From assembly GCA_019633425.1 (NCBI GenBank), contig WSUB01000115.1:62001-126000 (forward strand): a stretch of 64,000 bases of DNA. Reading direction: 5' to 3'. A program made the position numbers and the translations under genes. Within the stretch, counting starts at the first letter, position 1; every line of letters begins with the position of its first letter. This document shows, one piece after another, positions 1 through 11,819 of the stretch. This stretch comes from Tulasnella sp. 424. Lineage: Eukaryota; Basidiomycota; Agaricomycetes; Cantharellales; Tulasnellaceae. The notes under the pieces were generated by a model that was not told the origin of the DNA, searched no databases, and was given only the letters and a program-made list of their open reading frames with translations.

Positions 1-2256
1 GGTCCCCTTTGGCTCGGCCATCGTCGACTTGCCCTCCGCTGTCTCAAACATCGACGGGAGGGTTTCTAGATGTTACAGAGCGGTTTACTCTGTATTCTAC
101 CCCCCTTTCCAATCACACTACACCCTGTATGGGGGGTACCACAGTCCGGTGTCGGCGAGGTCTCAGCCGAGCACGATCCCCTCGAAAAGCGTAGACTCTT
201 CACTACGCTTACACCCCCGGTCATCTAAATTAGGCATGGCATGCGCTTCCAGTCTTAATCACCTCCGGCATCTCAGATCCAGCCCACTAGTTCAACGCCT
301 TTCTAAATCCGTTTGACGCGCCATCATTCGTATCACTCATACCTTCCGGATTTTGGCCGGGATACTGTTGATAAAGAACGGAAGTATCCGACGATTCGCC
401 TTATTCCGAGTGGGCTCTTCACTATCCGGCGTCCGGCTTCGGAGTTTCCGGGACTGCGGCACGGACCACTGTATCCCCTTTTGTCAACTTGTCTTGGTTA
501 CTTGACTCCTGTTCCGGAAACTCGCACACTTTGCGCACAGTGATTGACTCTTCAAGATAGAAGCATCAACTCTTAAGGTTCTATCTCGACGTGACTGGAT
601 AACCGTGCAAGGTTCGTCCCATGACCCTGCCACCAAGGAAACCAAGTCTCCAAGCCCACCAACGGCTCGCTTGACTTTGAACCGGTTGTCACCCTCTTGG
701 ATTAGGAAGTTTCTTCCTGTACTACATTGCTCGGAACCAAAGTTCTAGTCCTCAACGCTGTTTCCGGTCCCGCCACCCGTCTGAAACCTCACGGGAACAG
801 AGACGCCCCTCCAGCTCAGAGTATCGTTTGTTACCTGGGATGAAGGATTGTAGTCTGGCGTGTTATTATTGCTTCTTCGTCGCTGATCATCTACCGGAAA
901 ATGCTGCCACCCCGCGTGACCTGCATCAGGAGTTTTGGAGGTGCTCGACCTGCTCAGAGTGCTCGACAGGGTTTGCAAAGGGTTTCGAGTGCTTCGAATG
1001 AGCTTTTCCAGCCAATCAACGAGCTTCGAGTTCATTCCGACTCGGTTCGAGTAAGGGAGAACCTCGCTCCATTACGAGCACTCCCGGAGTACTCTCGAGC
1101 CACTCCCAAAAGTCCTGATGCTGACGGTGTTGCTTCAGCTTGTTTTGCTTGACCACTTGCCCTCATGGATATGAGAAAAAGTTCTGTACTTCGGTCTCTC
1201 AGTGATAGAGCCCTTTTTGCTCGCCCGACTAGTGGTCGTGACTCTAGATACATCGATAGAGTCTGCGCCATGTTATTCCGAATTTCTCTGGTCAAATAGC
1301 CGTGCCCCACATGAGCTCCGGATATAACGCTCGAACGCTTATTGTAAGGATAAGAGAGATATTCATCTCAATTTGTCTTGGCTTCTTAATGCCCCCTCAT
1401 ACTATCGCGGTAGCTTCAGCCAAGATCGACAGAGGGCAAGGGCGTTCGCCTGCAAAGCATTTCAGCCTTCATACCCTTCCTGATCCCCAATCCTAAGTCT
1501 CGGAGATAGTAATAACACAGAGATTCATTTTATTTACAGGAGAATTGCTTTGTCTCAGGGTAGCAGGGCGTACAAGATTCTAGTGCGCAGGATATGATAT
1601 GCGTAGACCCTCGTGGTCCTCCGGCCTCGACGCGAAAATTAAATCTGAAGGGAGACTAGAAGACACCAACTCAATGACATCAGGCTCTCAAGTACTAGCC
1701 CGGATAATGGATCCGTTGAAGATGAGGGTGAGGGTCGTATTTAGTTGAACGGAACGTCATAGACAGGCCCAGGCCTCATTGGACCCAGCCTCTAACCACT
1801 CTTGTTGCTCTCCAGCGATTTGGTTTATCGCTGACGATTACTAGTCTCCTTGGGTTGTCCAATTAGCCAGCGCTCTTTGCTACCCGACAGGAGGCAATGG
1901 CTAGATGCGAATCGCACCCTAGAAGCGACCTCGTCGGCTTTTAATATTAATGTCCGGCTCATGAACACCATGCTGTTTAAAATGCATCTCAGTCATGAGG
2001 ACCTCAGTCATGAGGACCTCAGTGCAAGGAATTTGTCATCGCAGGAGGTGTCTTGCCCGGAACTGCCTTCTTCTAGCTGTTGCCGAAGTTCCTCAGGCAC
2101 CGATGATTGGTGGGCGCTCAAGGCGCGGCAGTAGTCGTTCGAGGACAAACTCAGAAGCGTTGAAAATTTAATTGCAATCAAGTCACGAGTACAAATCCAA
2201 TGAGAGGGGCTACACATATAGAAATACACTAAATTGATAATTTTGCGACCAACCAA
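1..2256. other. Stretch with no recognisable gene
   Basis: I recognise no gene here. Short open frames occur on both strands. Two minus-strand frames (1310-1032 and 1035-745) abut at a TGA/ATG overlap and are rich in Ser, Arg and Thr, loosely like a decayed retroelement gag, but I see no zinc knuckle, protease or reverse transcriptase motif and no LTR pair. A 15-bp unit (CTCAGTCATGAGGAC) is repeated head to tail at 1988-2017. Confidence 0.3.
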
Positions 2257-3251
2257 TTAGGCAGTAGGGTTGAGGCCTTGCAAAACTTTGCCTTGCTCGA
2301 CTTTGTCTGCGTTCCTCATCAACTTGCCCTCAGCGACTAAGATCTTGCCTTTGATCTTGTCCTTTTTGGACGGGCTCGTTGGACTGGAGCTCTCGCCTTC
2401 GGAGGTACGGCGTGCGCCGGTAGTGGTGGTGGGCGTATCGGTGTTGATGGTTCCGCGTGCGCCGGTAGCGGTGGTGGACGTAGCGGTGGTGGGCGTATCG
2501 GTGTTGGTGGTCCCGCGTGCACCGGTAGCAGTAGTGGGCGTATCGGTGTGAACAGCTCCAACAACTTTGCTCTTTGCGTCGACGGCGGCATGGCCAACGG
2601 TAGTGTCCTTCAAGTTGTGCGATTTCGAAGTATAAGGATCTGGGTTTTCTGCAGAGAGGAAAGGAAGACGTTGAGCTTCGAGCGAGGATGAACCGTATAC
2701 TCCATCAAGCAACTCGTACCTCTCTCTTCAGGCAGGCGAACTACGTCGACCTCACTCCTCGTTCCCATGTCGCCGACACCTCCAATATGGTCTTGGCGGT
2801 TCCGGAACTGCCTCTCAGGTGGGTTTAAGGGGTCGGGGTGTGCTGATGGGACCAAGGTTAACTTCAACAGATATATGTAGGTGGTGGGCCTTTACTAACC
2901 TCGTTCTTCTGGGAGACGGACGACATCGTCAGTGCTCACGGTTCCAAGGTCTCCTACGCCTCCAACATGCGGCTGGTGGTTGCGGTAGTTGGTAGTGGGA
3001 TCGACCGCGTTGGCAGCAGTGCCTGCAACGGTATTGTCTATGTGACGCAAGAGCTTAGCCGTCACGGAAGGAAGCGATACAAGAGCACACGATTACTTAC
3101 AGACAGTGGTCGCCGTAGTGGCTGCAGCTGCGCCGGCTTTCGAAGCGAGATCGTAGGCCTGCTGAACATAACCTTGTTGTTGTCCTTGTCCAGTCTTAAG
3201 TGAGGTCTGATCCAAGGGTTGGGAATCGAAGGTGTTCGTAGTGGTAGACAT
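2257..3251 (-). CDS. CsbD-like stress-response protein with repeated modules
   Basis: Four exons join in frame: 3251-3101, 3037-2900, 2842-2720 and 2648-2257, giving 267 residues. The start is ATG 3251, with a TATAAAA box about 80 bp upstream. Exon 1 is rich in Ala, Thr and Gln. Exons 2 and 3 carry diverged copies of one module centred on GGVGDxG and ending VRLPEER. Exon 4 has Thr/Pro-rich tandem repeats around NTDTPTTAT, then a Lys-rich end with KGKILVAEGKLMRNADK. The end resembles the CsbD family, small hydrophilic proteins linked to stress in bacteria and abundant in basidiomycetes. All three introns are phase 1, so whole modules could be duplicated without shifting frame. The function is not established; the CsbD label is inferred from the C-terminus only. 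Confidence 0.7.
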
Positions 3252-3330
3252 GTCGATAATATGTAGATAGAGGTGTATGAAGCTGAGAGTAATTAGTGGT
3301 TTTTGTGCTATCTAAATGCGAGAGGTCCGC

Positions 3331-3337
3331 TTTTATA
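3331..3337 (-). promoter_or_regulatory. TATA box of the CsbD-like gene
   Basis: TATAAAA on the minus strand lies about 80 bp upstream of ATG 3251, a usual spacing. Nothing else is recognisable between the gene start and the SDR relic upstream. Confidence 0.5.
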
Positions 3338-3639
3338 ACACCACGAACGAAGGCTGGGACCGATGACGACACCGGTGGCGCTTGCTGATGACGCCGTTCC
3401 AACCCTCACGCGCCTCTCCTCAGCTCCACCTTCTCAGCCACTGGTCATCGGAACAACACCGTTGAAGGCACCATGCACCAGATACGTGGACGCGGCTCCT
3501 CAGAAGATCGACGTTCTCATCCCGCCGTTTGGGGGTTCGGCCGTTCGTATGCTATGTAAGACGCGCCCGGAGAAGGGGATGCTCAGCGGGCCATACGCTT
3601 TAGAACAAAGTAGCATCGATACGACTAGAATGGTGGCAT

Positions 3640-4004
3640 ATTGCGATATCAAGAACCATCAAAACCCGGAATACCATTTTGCATCGCAACCTAGCTTTTA
3701 TCCATTTGTCTTCGGCTTCCAACCCCTCGCACCTTTCCAGCACATCACTCTCCTTCATCATGGATTTCGAGGTCTTTATACGCCACCTTAGCTCCCTTAT
3801 GCTCTTGGAGCCGTCGGCAACGTTTACACCTTCATCTGTGCAGAACTTGTTCGTTGGCTTCATGCGAGTCTTCTCAACAATATGTTCGTTCAAGACGATG
3901 TTCCCTGTTATGATTAGTGAAGTACTGAGGAGAGTACTTGGCATCGCATCTTCCGTGCACCCAACCCTATACAACCCGGTATTTAATCCCCGCAACAGGA
4001 GCAA
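3640..4004 (-). pseudogene. Decayed 3' exon of an SDR reductase
   Basis: Minus-strand translation aligns with the last exon of the intact SDR gene just upstream (4311-5587). KPTNKFCTDEGVNVADGSKS matches KPTDKLYPDGGVYDVDNSKS, and a degraded form of the terminal MMKDTLKKFEELEVEGK follows. The conserved YIWKHYPERA stretch is reduced to scraps and the terminal stop is lost. No preceding exons are recognisable. It appears to be the remnant of a second tandem SDR copy. The roughly 300 bases between it and the intact gene hold nothing I recognise. Confidence 0.6.
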
Positions 4005-4310
4005 AGAACATTGAATACTGAAAATGAGGTCATGACCAAAGAGTTATGTTTCTGGAAATGGAGACCGTGGCACCACTACTCTCACGCCAACTCCTAGAGC
4101 CCACACAACCTCAGGCTGTTGGCGATAGCACGTCTCGATCACCGGTCAACTTGCAAGGCTATCTTAGAAACTCAACCTCTTTACTACCTCGCTATTCTGC
4201 CTCTTGGAACAACAATCCAGCTCATCACACTCTTCTTTTATTACAGTGGTAAAATTACTACATCTGATTAAGGGGGATAATCCTCCTAGACATTGTATTC
4301 TAACCTTCGT

Positions 4311-5587
4311 TCACTTGCCTTCGACTTCCAACTCCTCGAATTTTTTCAATGTATCCTTCATCATCGTATCGAGATCCTTATACGTTATCCCCAGATCACG
4401 AATGCTCTTGGAGTTGTCAACGTCGTAAACCCCTCCATCTGGATAGAGCTTATCCGTAGGCTTGGTGACATTTTTCTGGGCAGCACGTTCGGGATAATGC
4501 TTCCAGATGTAGTTGGCGAAGTATTGAGGAGAGTGCTTGCCGTTGATGATAAGATAACGTTGGCCTTTCGCTTCAGGCTTTTCCTTTGGACCCAAACGTC
4601 GGTCAGCAGATGAGCACCAGTGGAAACTATAAGGCCGTAATAGAGTCACTCACGATAGCAAGGACATGGGCTTCACCCAAGTCTCGTGAGTCCGTCCACG
4701 CCCAAATACCATATACTGGACCAGCGGTGCCATTGAATAAGTTGTAGATGTCGGAGCTGCTCTGGTTGAGTTTGGCCATGCTCTCGAATTCTTGTTCCGG
4801 TGGACCGAAAACCTTTAGAAGGGAGGGTAATCAGCAAGGGTATTCTGACCAAACGTGTATCAGCGTCTTTGGTAAACTCACCATGGAAGGCAAAAGAGTC
4901 GTGAGCGTAAATTGAGGTTTACGGTCCTTGACAAAGTCCCATGCTGCACGTTCCGCCCAAGTCTTACTTGCGAGATAACCGATATAAGGGTTGGCAATAG
5001 CTTCATCCCACTCTGCCTAAAATAATTGTAAGGCTCAGGTGAGGTTCACAAGATAAGACGCGAAGACCTACTGGACACCAGTCGTTCTCGGTATACACGT
5101 AACCCGGTGCAGGTCCAGTTCTGTGGTCTCCAACAGCAGCAAAGCTAGACGTTATTACCACATGTTTGACCGAAGGAGCGACCTTTTCGATGGATTCCAG
5201 GATGCTCTTGGTGCCTTTGATTGCCGGATCGAGAAGCTCCTTCTCGACGTCTTTCCTATTGCGTGATATACGACGTGAGTAGACAAGCCCGGCCTCAGAA
5301 TGAATGATCACTCACGCGTTGAGATAAAAAGGCGAGCTAGTGTGAAGAACAAAGTCAAATTGGTACTGTTTAAGGACCTCGTCGAATGCGCCGGTCGCCG
5401 TGATATCCGGCACAATGGCAAACCTAAGCTTGCCATTGTCGACAGCATCCCTGAACTTATTGCGAAGAAATGTGGTTTTGGACTCGGACCTAATGGTTCC
5501 GACGACGTCGTATCCGCGTTTAAGGAGCGAGACGAGGACTTCCACAGCGACAAAGCCATTGATGCCGGATACGAGAACAAGAGTCAT
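4311..5587 (-). CDS. NAD(P)-dependent reductase, extended SDR family
   Basis: An extended short-chain dehydrogenase of the dihydroflavonol-4-reductase/GRE2-like group, about 330 residues in five exons. Exon 1 (from ATG 5587) has the nucleotide-binding loop SGINGFVAV, where paralogues in this window have TGANGFVAV, and RSESK, the usual NADP-favouring region. Exon 2 has VVITSSFAAV with the catalytic Ser. Exon 3 has the YxxxK pair as YLASK followed by TWAERAAWDFV. Exon 4 begins VFGPPEQEF. The last exon ends DTLKKFEELEVEGK. Expected chemistry is reduction of a ketone or aldehyde in the cytosol; the substrate cannot be told. Three relatives lie at 46209-51822, but their promoter module is absent here. 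A decayed partial copy lies downstream. Confidence 0.85.
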
Positions 5588-7304
5588 GGTTGCAGGAAGA
5601 CGAATACGTTTGGATGAGGTGGATGATGGTCCTTTGTCGATTCAGCTCAGGCTCGCCTTTAAATCGCCTCGTCGACAGACAAGCTTGGTGCTGTATATTG
5701 CGAAATTCAGGTCTACCGGGTTTCGGATTCCCGAGTCCCACGTCCCGCCTTCATATGAGATCTGCGACGTAACCGGTTTGATATACCACCCAGACCCACC
5801 GAAGAGCAAGCCTGCCACTTTAGTGATGGAGATAAATGTGTAATCGCGGGGGTGTGTAACAAGCGGCTTGATTGCGAAGTTTAGCCTGAGGGCGAGAGAA
5901 ATTCTGATCGAATACCGAGAGTGAACTGAGAGGTTCATCAAGGGCACTCTTGTCTTACCTCGATGATAAATCAAAGTTGTAAGGAGCTTAATGTGAGAGG
6001 GGAAAGATGAAGGATACTCCCGCGTCAGAGCAACGGTCTTCTGGCCGACTTGCGGGTGGCAGCTTTGAAAGACATTTCATCTCCAGTTAGAAATATAGGA
6101 CATAGCGGGTACGCATCCCGAGTATCTTTGTTGGGATGTAGCACGCGTGGTTTGAAGACCTCAACAGGTGGAGACTTAGATTCCCGGATAGCCAAGAACG
6201 GGCTTGTCTACGAATGGGGGCGGACGGAAGGCATACAGTGCGACTCCGAATCGGTGCAGCACTCATCCGCGGACATAGGAGATTACGAGAGAGACGCGTT
6301 ATGTTCAGACAAGAATATGAACTTCATTAAAAGTGGTTCTGCTTCGCTTGCGTCTAACATTTATCGATGCGGCAATCCTTCCCTGCTGGCCTTCGAGCGA
6401 ACCTCACGTCAAGGGCCTCTTCAACTTGAGATGAGAGGCAAAGGAATGGAGCATTGGCTACCACCAGCTGCACAGTGAGATTGGAGTGTGTCAACCTTGG
6501 TAGTCGGTGGCCCTCTCGGGTCTCTCGCGAACCTCTGCTCCTTCATTCCCGAAGTTGCAGAGACTCCTGGTGGTAAAGAATCAGACTCTGGGTGGATGGC
6601 TCCTACTTCATGCCAACAAGTCTGGCACTCGTCATTACGGTAGTTTCTACATTTTCAGTTGCTGGGGGATTGTGGCACGACTGGTGGACTTGCGACAATT
6701 TCATCCCCAGTCAGGAGCCAGTAATCGGAAAACAGCAAGAATGGCTGGTATTTAAAGCTTACTGTCACCGGAACGATGACGCTGCAATGACTGGTGGTGC
6801 GAGTCGGGTTTGCTGAACGGGGGACGGGATGTCCTCTCAACCGCGGGAGTGTTTGGTCATGGCCTGGACTCGCGTTCTTTCGCCGACCGACGCGTCCCTG
6901 TTCGTTCGGAGTGTGTAGTTCAAGCGCTCGGCCATCCTCGATGGCGACCTGAATCTCGCTACGTACTGTATGTACATAATTCGGCAACGACTCGACTCGG
7001 ATTGCGCATTCTTTGGAAGTCGCTGAACCCCAAACGGGCAGGAGTGCGAAAGCCGGCCCCAGCGCTTGATGGCCATCGAAGTTCATCGATCCACGATGCT
7101 GTTCACTTTTTGCTTCTGGGCCACCTTCGGCGGCTCGACGCCATGATCCGGGCGTTTCTCTGCACAGCCATGAGGTCCGGTTTCGTACTCCAACTCTGTT
7201 TTTAGCACCAATCCGTATTAAGCCACGCCGCGTCGTTCATTGTAGAAGATCAGCGTGCCCAGGAAGTACATAATGTCCCCAGGGACAACCCAAGCGCTCA
7301 TGGA
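5588..7304. other. Intergenic stretch before calpain A
   Basis: Open frames up to about 140 codons occur on both strands (for example 6050-6478 plus and 7086-6655 minus), but none shows a known motif or a convincing splice chain. From about 6979 the sequence belongs to the duplicated unit and matches 11466 onward with scattered changes. Confidence 0.4.
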
Positions 7305-7310
7305 TATAAA
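7305..7310 (+). promoter_or_regulatory. TATA box of calpain A
   Basis: GGATATAAAGAT lies about 60 bp upstream of ATG 7367. The same box occurs in the second copy at 11768-11773, about 50 bp before ATG 11820. Confidence 0.5.
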
Positions 7311-7366
7311 GATACACAAGGCGAGCCTCTTCGAGCCCTTCACTACACACAAGCCCTTACTACTAA

Positions 7367-10300
7367 ATGGGACCTGTTACCTATCGCCCTCAACCTCAGC
7401 GTCGAAAGAGCGGACTCCTCGTCACCGATGAGCTCAGTCTAGCCATCGAGCGCTGCAGGAACAAAGTAGGTTTTCCTCTCCATCAATACGCGTTCAACAC
7501 TCAAACCCCCCTGCGTCAGGTCAAATTCCTCGCTGCGGAATGTCGCCGAAACAATAGAAAGTTCACGTAGGTACACTCTCCCGGGATCGCAGGCAAGAGT
7601 ATTGAGTAATTTGCCCTTGCAGAGACATCGAATTCGACTTGTCCAGCTTCTGGTGGCCTTGCGTTTACTCTCTTTCGGGGGGCGAAAACGAGGTTATCCG
7701 ACCAACCGACGTCCGTAGAGTCACAGATATTTTCGAAAAGCCCGTATTCCTTGAGGGAGGCGCAACTGCTGGCGACATCAGCCAAGGTTATCTTGGGGAC
7801 TGCTGGTTCCTATCGGCTATGGCAGTCGTTGCATCTGCAGGTTTGATAGAAAAGGTCTGCGTCGAAGTGAGTCCATTTTCTTAGAGGCCGGTTGTGGAGG
7901 ATGATTGACACATTGCAATTGAATCTTCCAGAGGGACGAGCAGGTCGGAATTTATGGGTTTATCTTTTGGCGCGACTCTGGATGGGTGGACGTTATCATC
8001 GACGAGTACGTACTCTAGACTCTTTGGACACTAAGAGCGCCCGCCTGAGCCATTAGACCATCGTGCTCTTAGTTATCTTTGCACCAAGCTGCCTCCTTGG
8101 GAGTCTCTCAGCGGCCGAGAGCAAATGATCTATCACAACAGCCGGGAAAAGTACACCAAGAATGCTCGACGAGGAGGCCAAAACTTGCTCTTTGCGCGAT
8201 CAGCCACAGATAATGAGACTTGGGTCCCGCTTCTGGAGAAGGCGTATGCTAAGCTCCACGGAGGTACGAGTAACATTGAGGCCGATATCAAAAGGTTGTG
8301 AACTGATTTGTCCAATAATCTAGACTATGAGAGCATCGATGGTGGTTATACGGCGGAGGGTATTGAAGACCTCACTGGGTGGGTAATGCTCTTAGATTCC
8401 CATTCTGACTTGTATTTAGCTTTCCGGTGGTTTCAGCGCGGTTTCGACCACAATATTGCTTAGCGATATCCTTGATCACGACCGTTTCTGGAAAGACGAG
8501 CTCATGCAGGTCGGCATCGATCGGGTTTTTGCATGCAGCACCCCTGGTGTCGGGGAGGACGTCAATTCCGACGGTTTGGTTAGTGGTCACGCTTATGCAC
8601 TTCTCAAGGCTGTCGAGCACGAAGGGAGACGGTTTTTAGTGTAAGTCCCCTTTTTTCATTGCGCCTCTAATTTTTTTTCCCGTTGTCTGACTGGAGCTAA
8701 GTATTCGGAACCCTTGGGGCACGGGAGAGTGGACGGGTAGATGGAGCGACGGTAGTAAAGAATGGAACGACGAATTTGCAGATGGACTGAAGAAGGCTCT
8801 CGGTGGCTTCAAGTTTGGAGACGATGGCGAGTTCGTTCAAGAATGTACGTCGGGCTTGACACTTCAATCATGGTTTCCGTCTGCTCCGTGGTTGCTCACT
8901 CCGTTATTGATTCCTGCTTCTCCCTATCGTAGATGAGGATTTCCTCCAAGTCTGGGAATCCGTCGACAGGAATCGTCTTTTCGATGAGAATTGGATTGTT
9001 AATTCCCAATGGCTCAGCTTCTACCCCGAGAACCACATGCATTGGGGTCATGGCGATATCACCTGTGAGTACTGAACCAAAGCATGCTCTCGAGTTCTTC
9101 GCTCACGACTAGATCCTTGCGTGTCCTCGTGCCGTCAGACACTATTTCTGTCGATTCGACGACTGAAGCTGTGATCTGTCTCGCCCAAATGGACACCCGA
9201 TACTTCAAGGAGCTTTCAGGAATGTACGATTACACCCTTGACTTCACTCTCTACAAGAAGGGCGAGACTATCCCAGTTGGGCATTCCCTGGGCAACCAGA
9301 ACGGCCGACGATCCGTTAAAATGCAGACTATCCTCGAACCTGGAGAATACGTGGTGCAGGTTCGTACTGTTTTAGGTGTCGATCCAGGCCTTTGGTGGCT
9401 CATTAGGATGCGTTACCTCGTTTCTATAGGTCCGAATTGGCCGCTCCAAAGCTCGAGAGACGCCCTACGACTTCTCCGAGTTTAGCGAAGACAAGCTTGC
9501 TCGCAAACGTACTGAATGGGCCACCAGCAAGTCGATTGCGACCAACTTTGACCCCTCATCAACGAGCAACCTTCCACTTCCTCGCAGCTTGTTTTCAGGC
9601 ATTACCCTCCAGGACCTCCAAATCGATGCCCAGGAACAGCTCACCGCTGCTCGCGAGAAGCAGCAGGCCCGCAAAAAGGCCAATGCTGCGGCACGCGAGG
9701 CACTCGAGAAGGAGAAGGCAGAAGCTGAGGCAAAGAAGGCGGAGGAAGAATCCAAGGCTAACGGCGAAGCTGAAGGAGAGGAGAAGGCGGAGGAAGAGGA
9801 AGAGGAAGAGAAGGCCGAGGAAAAGCAGGTCGAGGAGCCTGAGGAGGTGGCGGAGAGCCCATCTGAAGAGGAGGAACCTGCTCCTAAGAAGAAAAACAGG
9901 AGAAAGAAGAGGAATGGCTTCTTCTCGAAGGCGATGGAAGCAGCGAGGCATGCGCGCTTCAGTTCTTCGCCTCTCAGAGCCGCGGGTGGTGAAGAGGACT
10001 CGAGCGAGAATGAAGGGGAATGGGTAGATGAGGATGAAGAAGACGCGAACGACAGCAATTACAGCAGCGAAGATGCTGAAAGGGATGTAAACCCTGTGAA
10101 GGAGGAGGAGGAGCCTGAGCCGCATATTTTCGAATGCGTTGAATGCACGGTACGCAACCCTGGGGGCTGGGGCCGAGACCGCTTTACTCATCTTCATTAT
10201 TCGGTCCGAGTTTAGGAACAAATCAAGGGCACTCTTCATCACTGCATGGAAGCCGGCTGTATCAACTACGTCGTTTGCGATGACTGCAAGAAATTTGAAG

Positions 10301-10636
10301 ATCATCCCACGAACCACGTATTTATTAAATTCACCTCCGCCGATGACGCCCAAGCCATTGTGCAGCGAAATGATGTGAGCAAGCCCCTAAGGCTATTTGA
10401 ATGCGAGGTGGATTCGTACTGACTTACGCCTCGCCCTTTGCTAGGATGGTGACGACGGCGAGCTCGTGCTTGGCCTTCGTGTTTATACTCAGAAGACGTC
10501 TCCCGCTATCGTTCGAGGCCAGATCAGGTTAGTTGTTTCTTTTGTTTCCCTTCATAAAAGGGACCAAATGCTCATGGGCGTTCGGAAAATGTGCAGGAAG
10601 GGCTCGATCCTCCGAAAGCATTACCTCAAAAAGTGA
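7367..10636 (+). CDS. Calpain-like cysteine protease with ZZ finger, copy A
   Basis: A C2-family (calpain) cysteine protease in about a dozen exons. Start ATG 7367; stop TGA 10634-10636. The order is a short N-terminus, VKFLAAECRRNNRKF, the papain-like core with catalytic Cys in GDCWFLSA, catalytic His in SGHAYALL and Asn in RNPWG. A C2-like beta domain follows (DTRYFKEL, YKKGE). A long Lys/Glu-rich, probably disordered or coiled segment comes next. It ends with a ZZ-type zinc finger: C-x2-C (FECVEC) split by an intron from HHCMEAGC, VVCDDC and the paired His of HPTNH. The tail is KGSILRKHYLKK. All three catalytic residues and the finger are present, so an active calcium-regulated protease is plausible; ZZ fingers usually bind protein partners. 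Tandem partner of copy B. Confidence 0.92.
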
Positions 10637-11017
10637 ATGTCGCAACGTGAACCAAGCTCTTCTTACCGACATTACTACGTATCTTACTTGCAGTTACTTC
10701 AGATATATTGTGTTAGGTAGTCGGATGAACTATTTGAACTCTGGGGACTCTACAGATCTGTGTTAGCTTCCTCGCCGTGTTGGGTGAAAGTCTCGAGTCA
10801 AAACGGCCAGGAACCTCAAGATGAAAGTTAACCTTACTATTACTGTTACATATCGCTTTGCCATCTGTCGACGTCTGCACTCCCCTGTTAGAATCTTCAA
10901 GCAAATTCAGGTGCTAGCCGTAAGACATGATCATGTGACTACCGTATTCTCACGACAACAAACGTCCCTCGATCTCTTCCCAGCTCCGCAGACGCCACTC
11001 GTCAACTTCCCAGTTTT

Positions 11018-11461
11018 ACGTCTAAAAGACGTAAGTATGAGCTTTGAACGCGAAATTCTTTTGTTTATTATCTTCAAGTTCTACCAGTTCCACCCCAGGC
11101 AGTTTTTCGATGGCACGTCTCTCATGAGAAGGCTGAAGTTTCCAACCCACTACGACGTGTCGGAGCATTCGAACAGGCTCCAAGCCCGCCATAGGATTAC
11201 CCTTTACAAGCCGCCTTGAAATGCCTCACTGGAAGCGCGGCCACTCCTTGGAATTGCAACCGACTTCTACCGACGACCGAATATTACGGGATAGCTCTAG
11301 TCATTCAATCTCCAACATTTCAACCTGGCTAATCAAATACTGCACCAACCAACTTCGGCATAGATGAAAACAGACCAAACCATCAACCCGATTATTCAGC
11401 CCCCAGAGCCGACTCTCTTCAAGCTTCTCCAGTGTTACCTCGGTCGTGAAGCAAGAAGAAT
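11018..11461 (+). pseudogene. Truncated 5' copy of the homeodomain gene
   Basis: This matches the first two exons of the intact gene at 15470. The start codon is changed (ACG at 11018-11020 where the intact copy has ATG), the GTAAGT donor at 11031 is kept, a net loss of about 12 bases creates an in-frame TAG at 11192-11194, and the copy stops abruptly at 11461 before the homeodomain. It cannot encode a DNA-binding protein. It marks the right edge of duplication unit 1. The bases between 10637 and here are the calpain downstream flank and hold nothing else I recognise. Confidence 0.85.
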
Positions 11462-11819
11462 ATCATATTTCGGCAAAGACTCGACTCCGATGGCGTGTTT
11501 TTGGCAATGGCGGCACGTCGCTGAACCCAAACGGGCAAGAGTCCGAGCCGTCTGAGCGCTTGATGGCAATCCGAAGTTCATCGATCCACGATGCTGTACA
11601 CTTTTCGCTTCTGCGCGGCTCTTTACCATAATCCGGCGTATCTCCGCACAGCCATGAGGTCCAGTTTCGGTAATCCGTGATTAGCCACGACGCGTCGTTC
11701 CATTGTAGAAGATCAACGTACACACGAAGGCCACGATGTCCCCAGGGACAACCCAAGCGTTCATGGATATAAAGATAACCTCTTCGAGTCCTTCGCTCCA
11801 CCCAGCCCCTTTCTACTAA

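Larger units (their letters stand above)
6979..11461. repeat. Tandem segmental duplication, unit 1
   Basis: This unit contains calpain A with its promoter and about 445 bp of the 5' end of a homeodomain gene. It matches unit 2 (11466-15960) almost base for base across calpain exons and introns, and more loosely in the flanks. The right edge falls just after a GAAGCAAGAAGAAT stretch ending at 11461; the same stretch ends at 15960 inside the intact homeodomain gene. Unit length is about 4.48 kb. Confidence 0.85.

Noticed and set aside
745..1310. Possible retroelement gag on the minus strand
   Set aside because: Composition only; no zinc knuckle, protease, reverse transcriptase or LTRs were found.
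3363..3791. 142-codon plus-strand frame
   Set aside because: Partly antisense to the SDR relic, without any motif or splice structure.
6050..6478. 142-codon plus-strand frame upstream of calpain A
   Set aside because: No domain, no neighbouring exons in phase, and no counterpart in the duplicated unit.
9465..10353. Long minus-strand frames opposite the calpain linkers (also 13899-14814)
   Set aside because: Low-complexity antisense of Lys/Glu-rich coding sequence (Ser/Leu/Arg-rich); no motif, and the plus-strand gene is clear.
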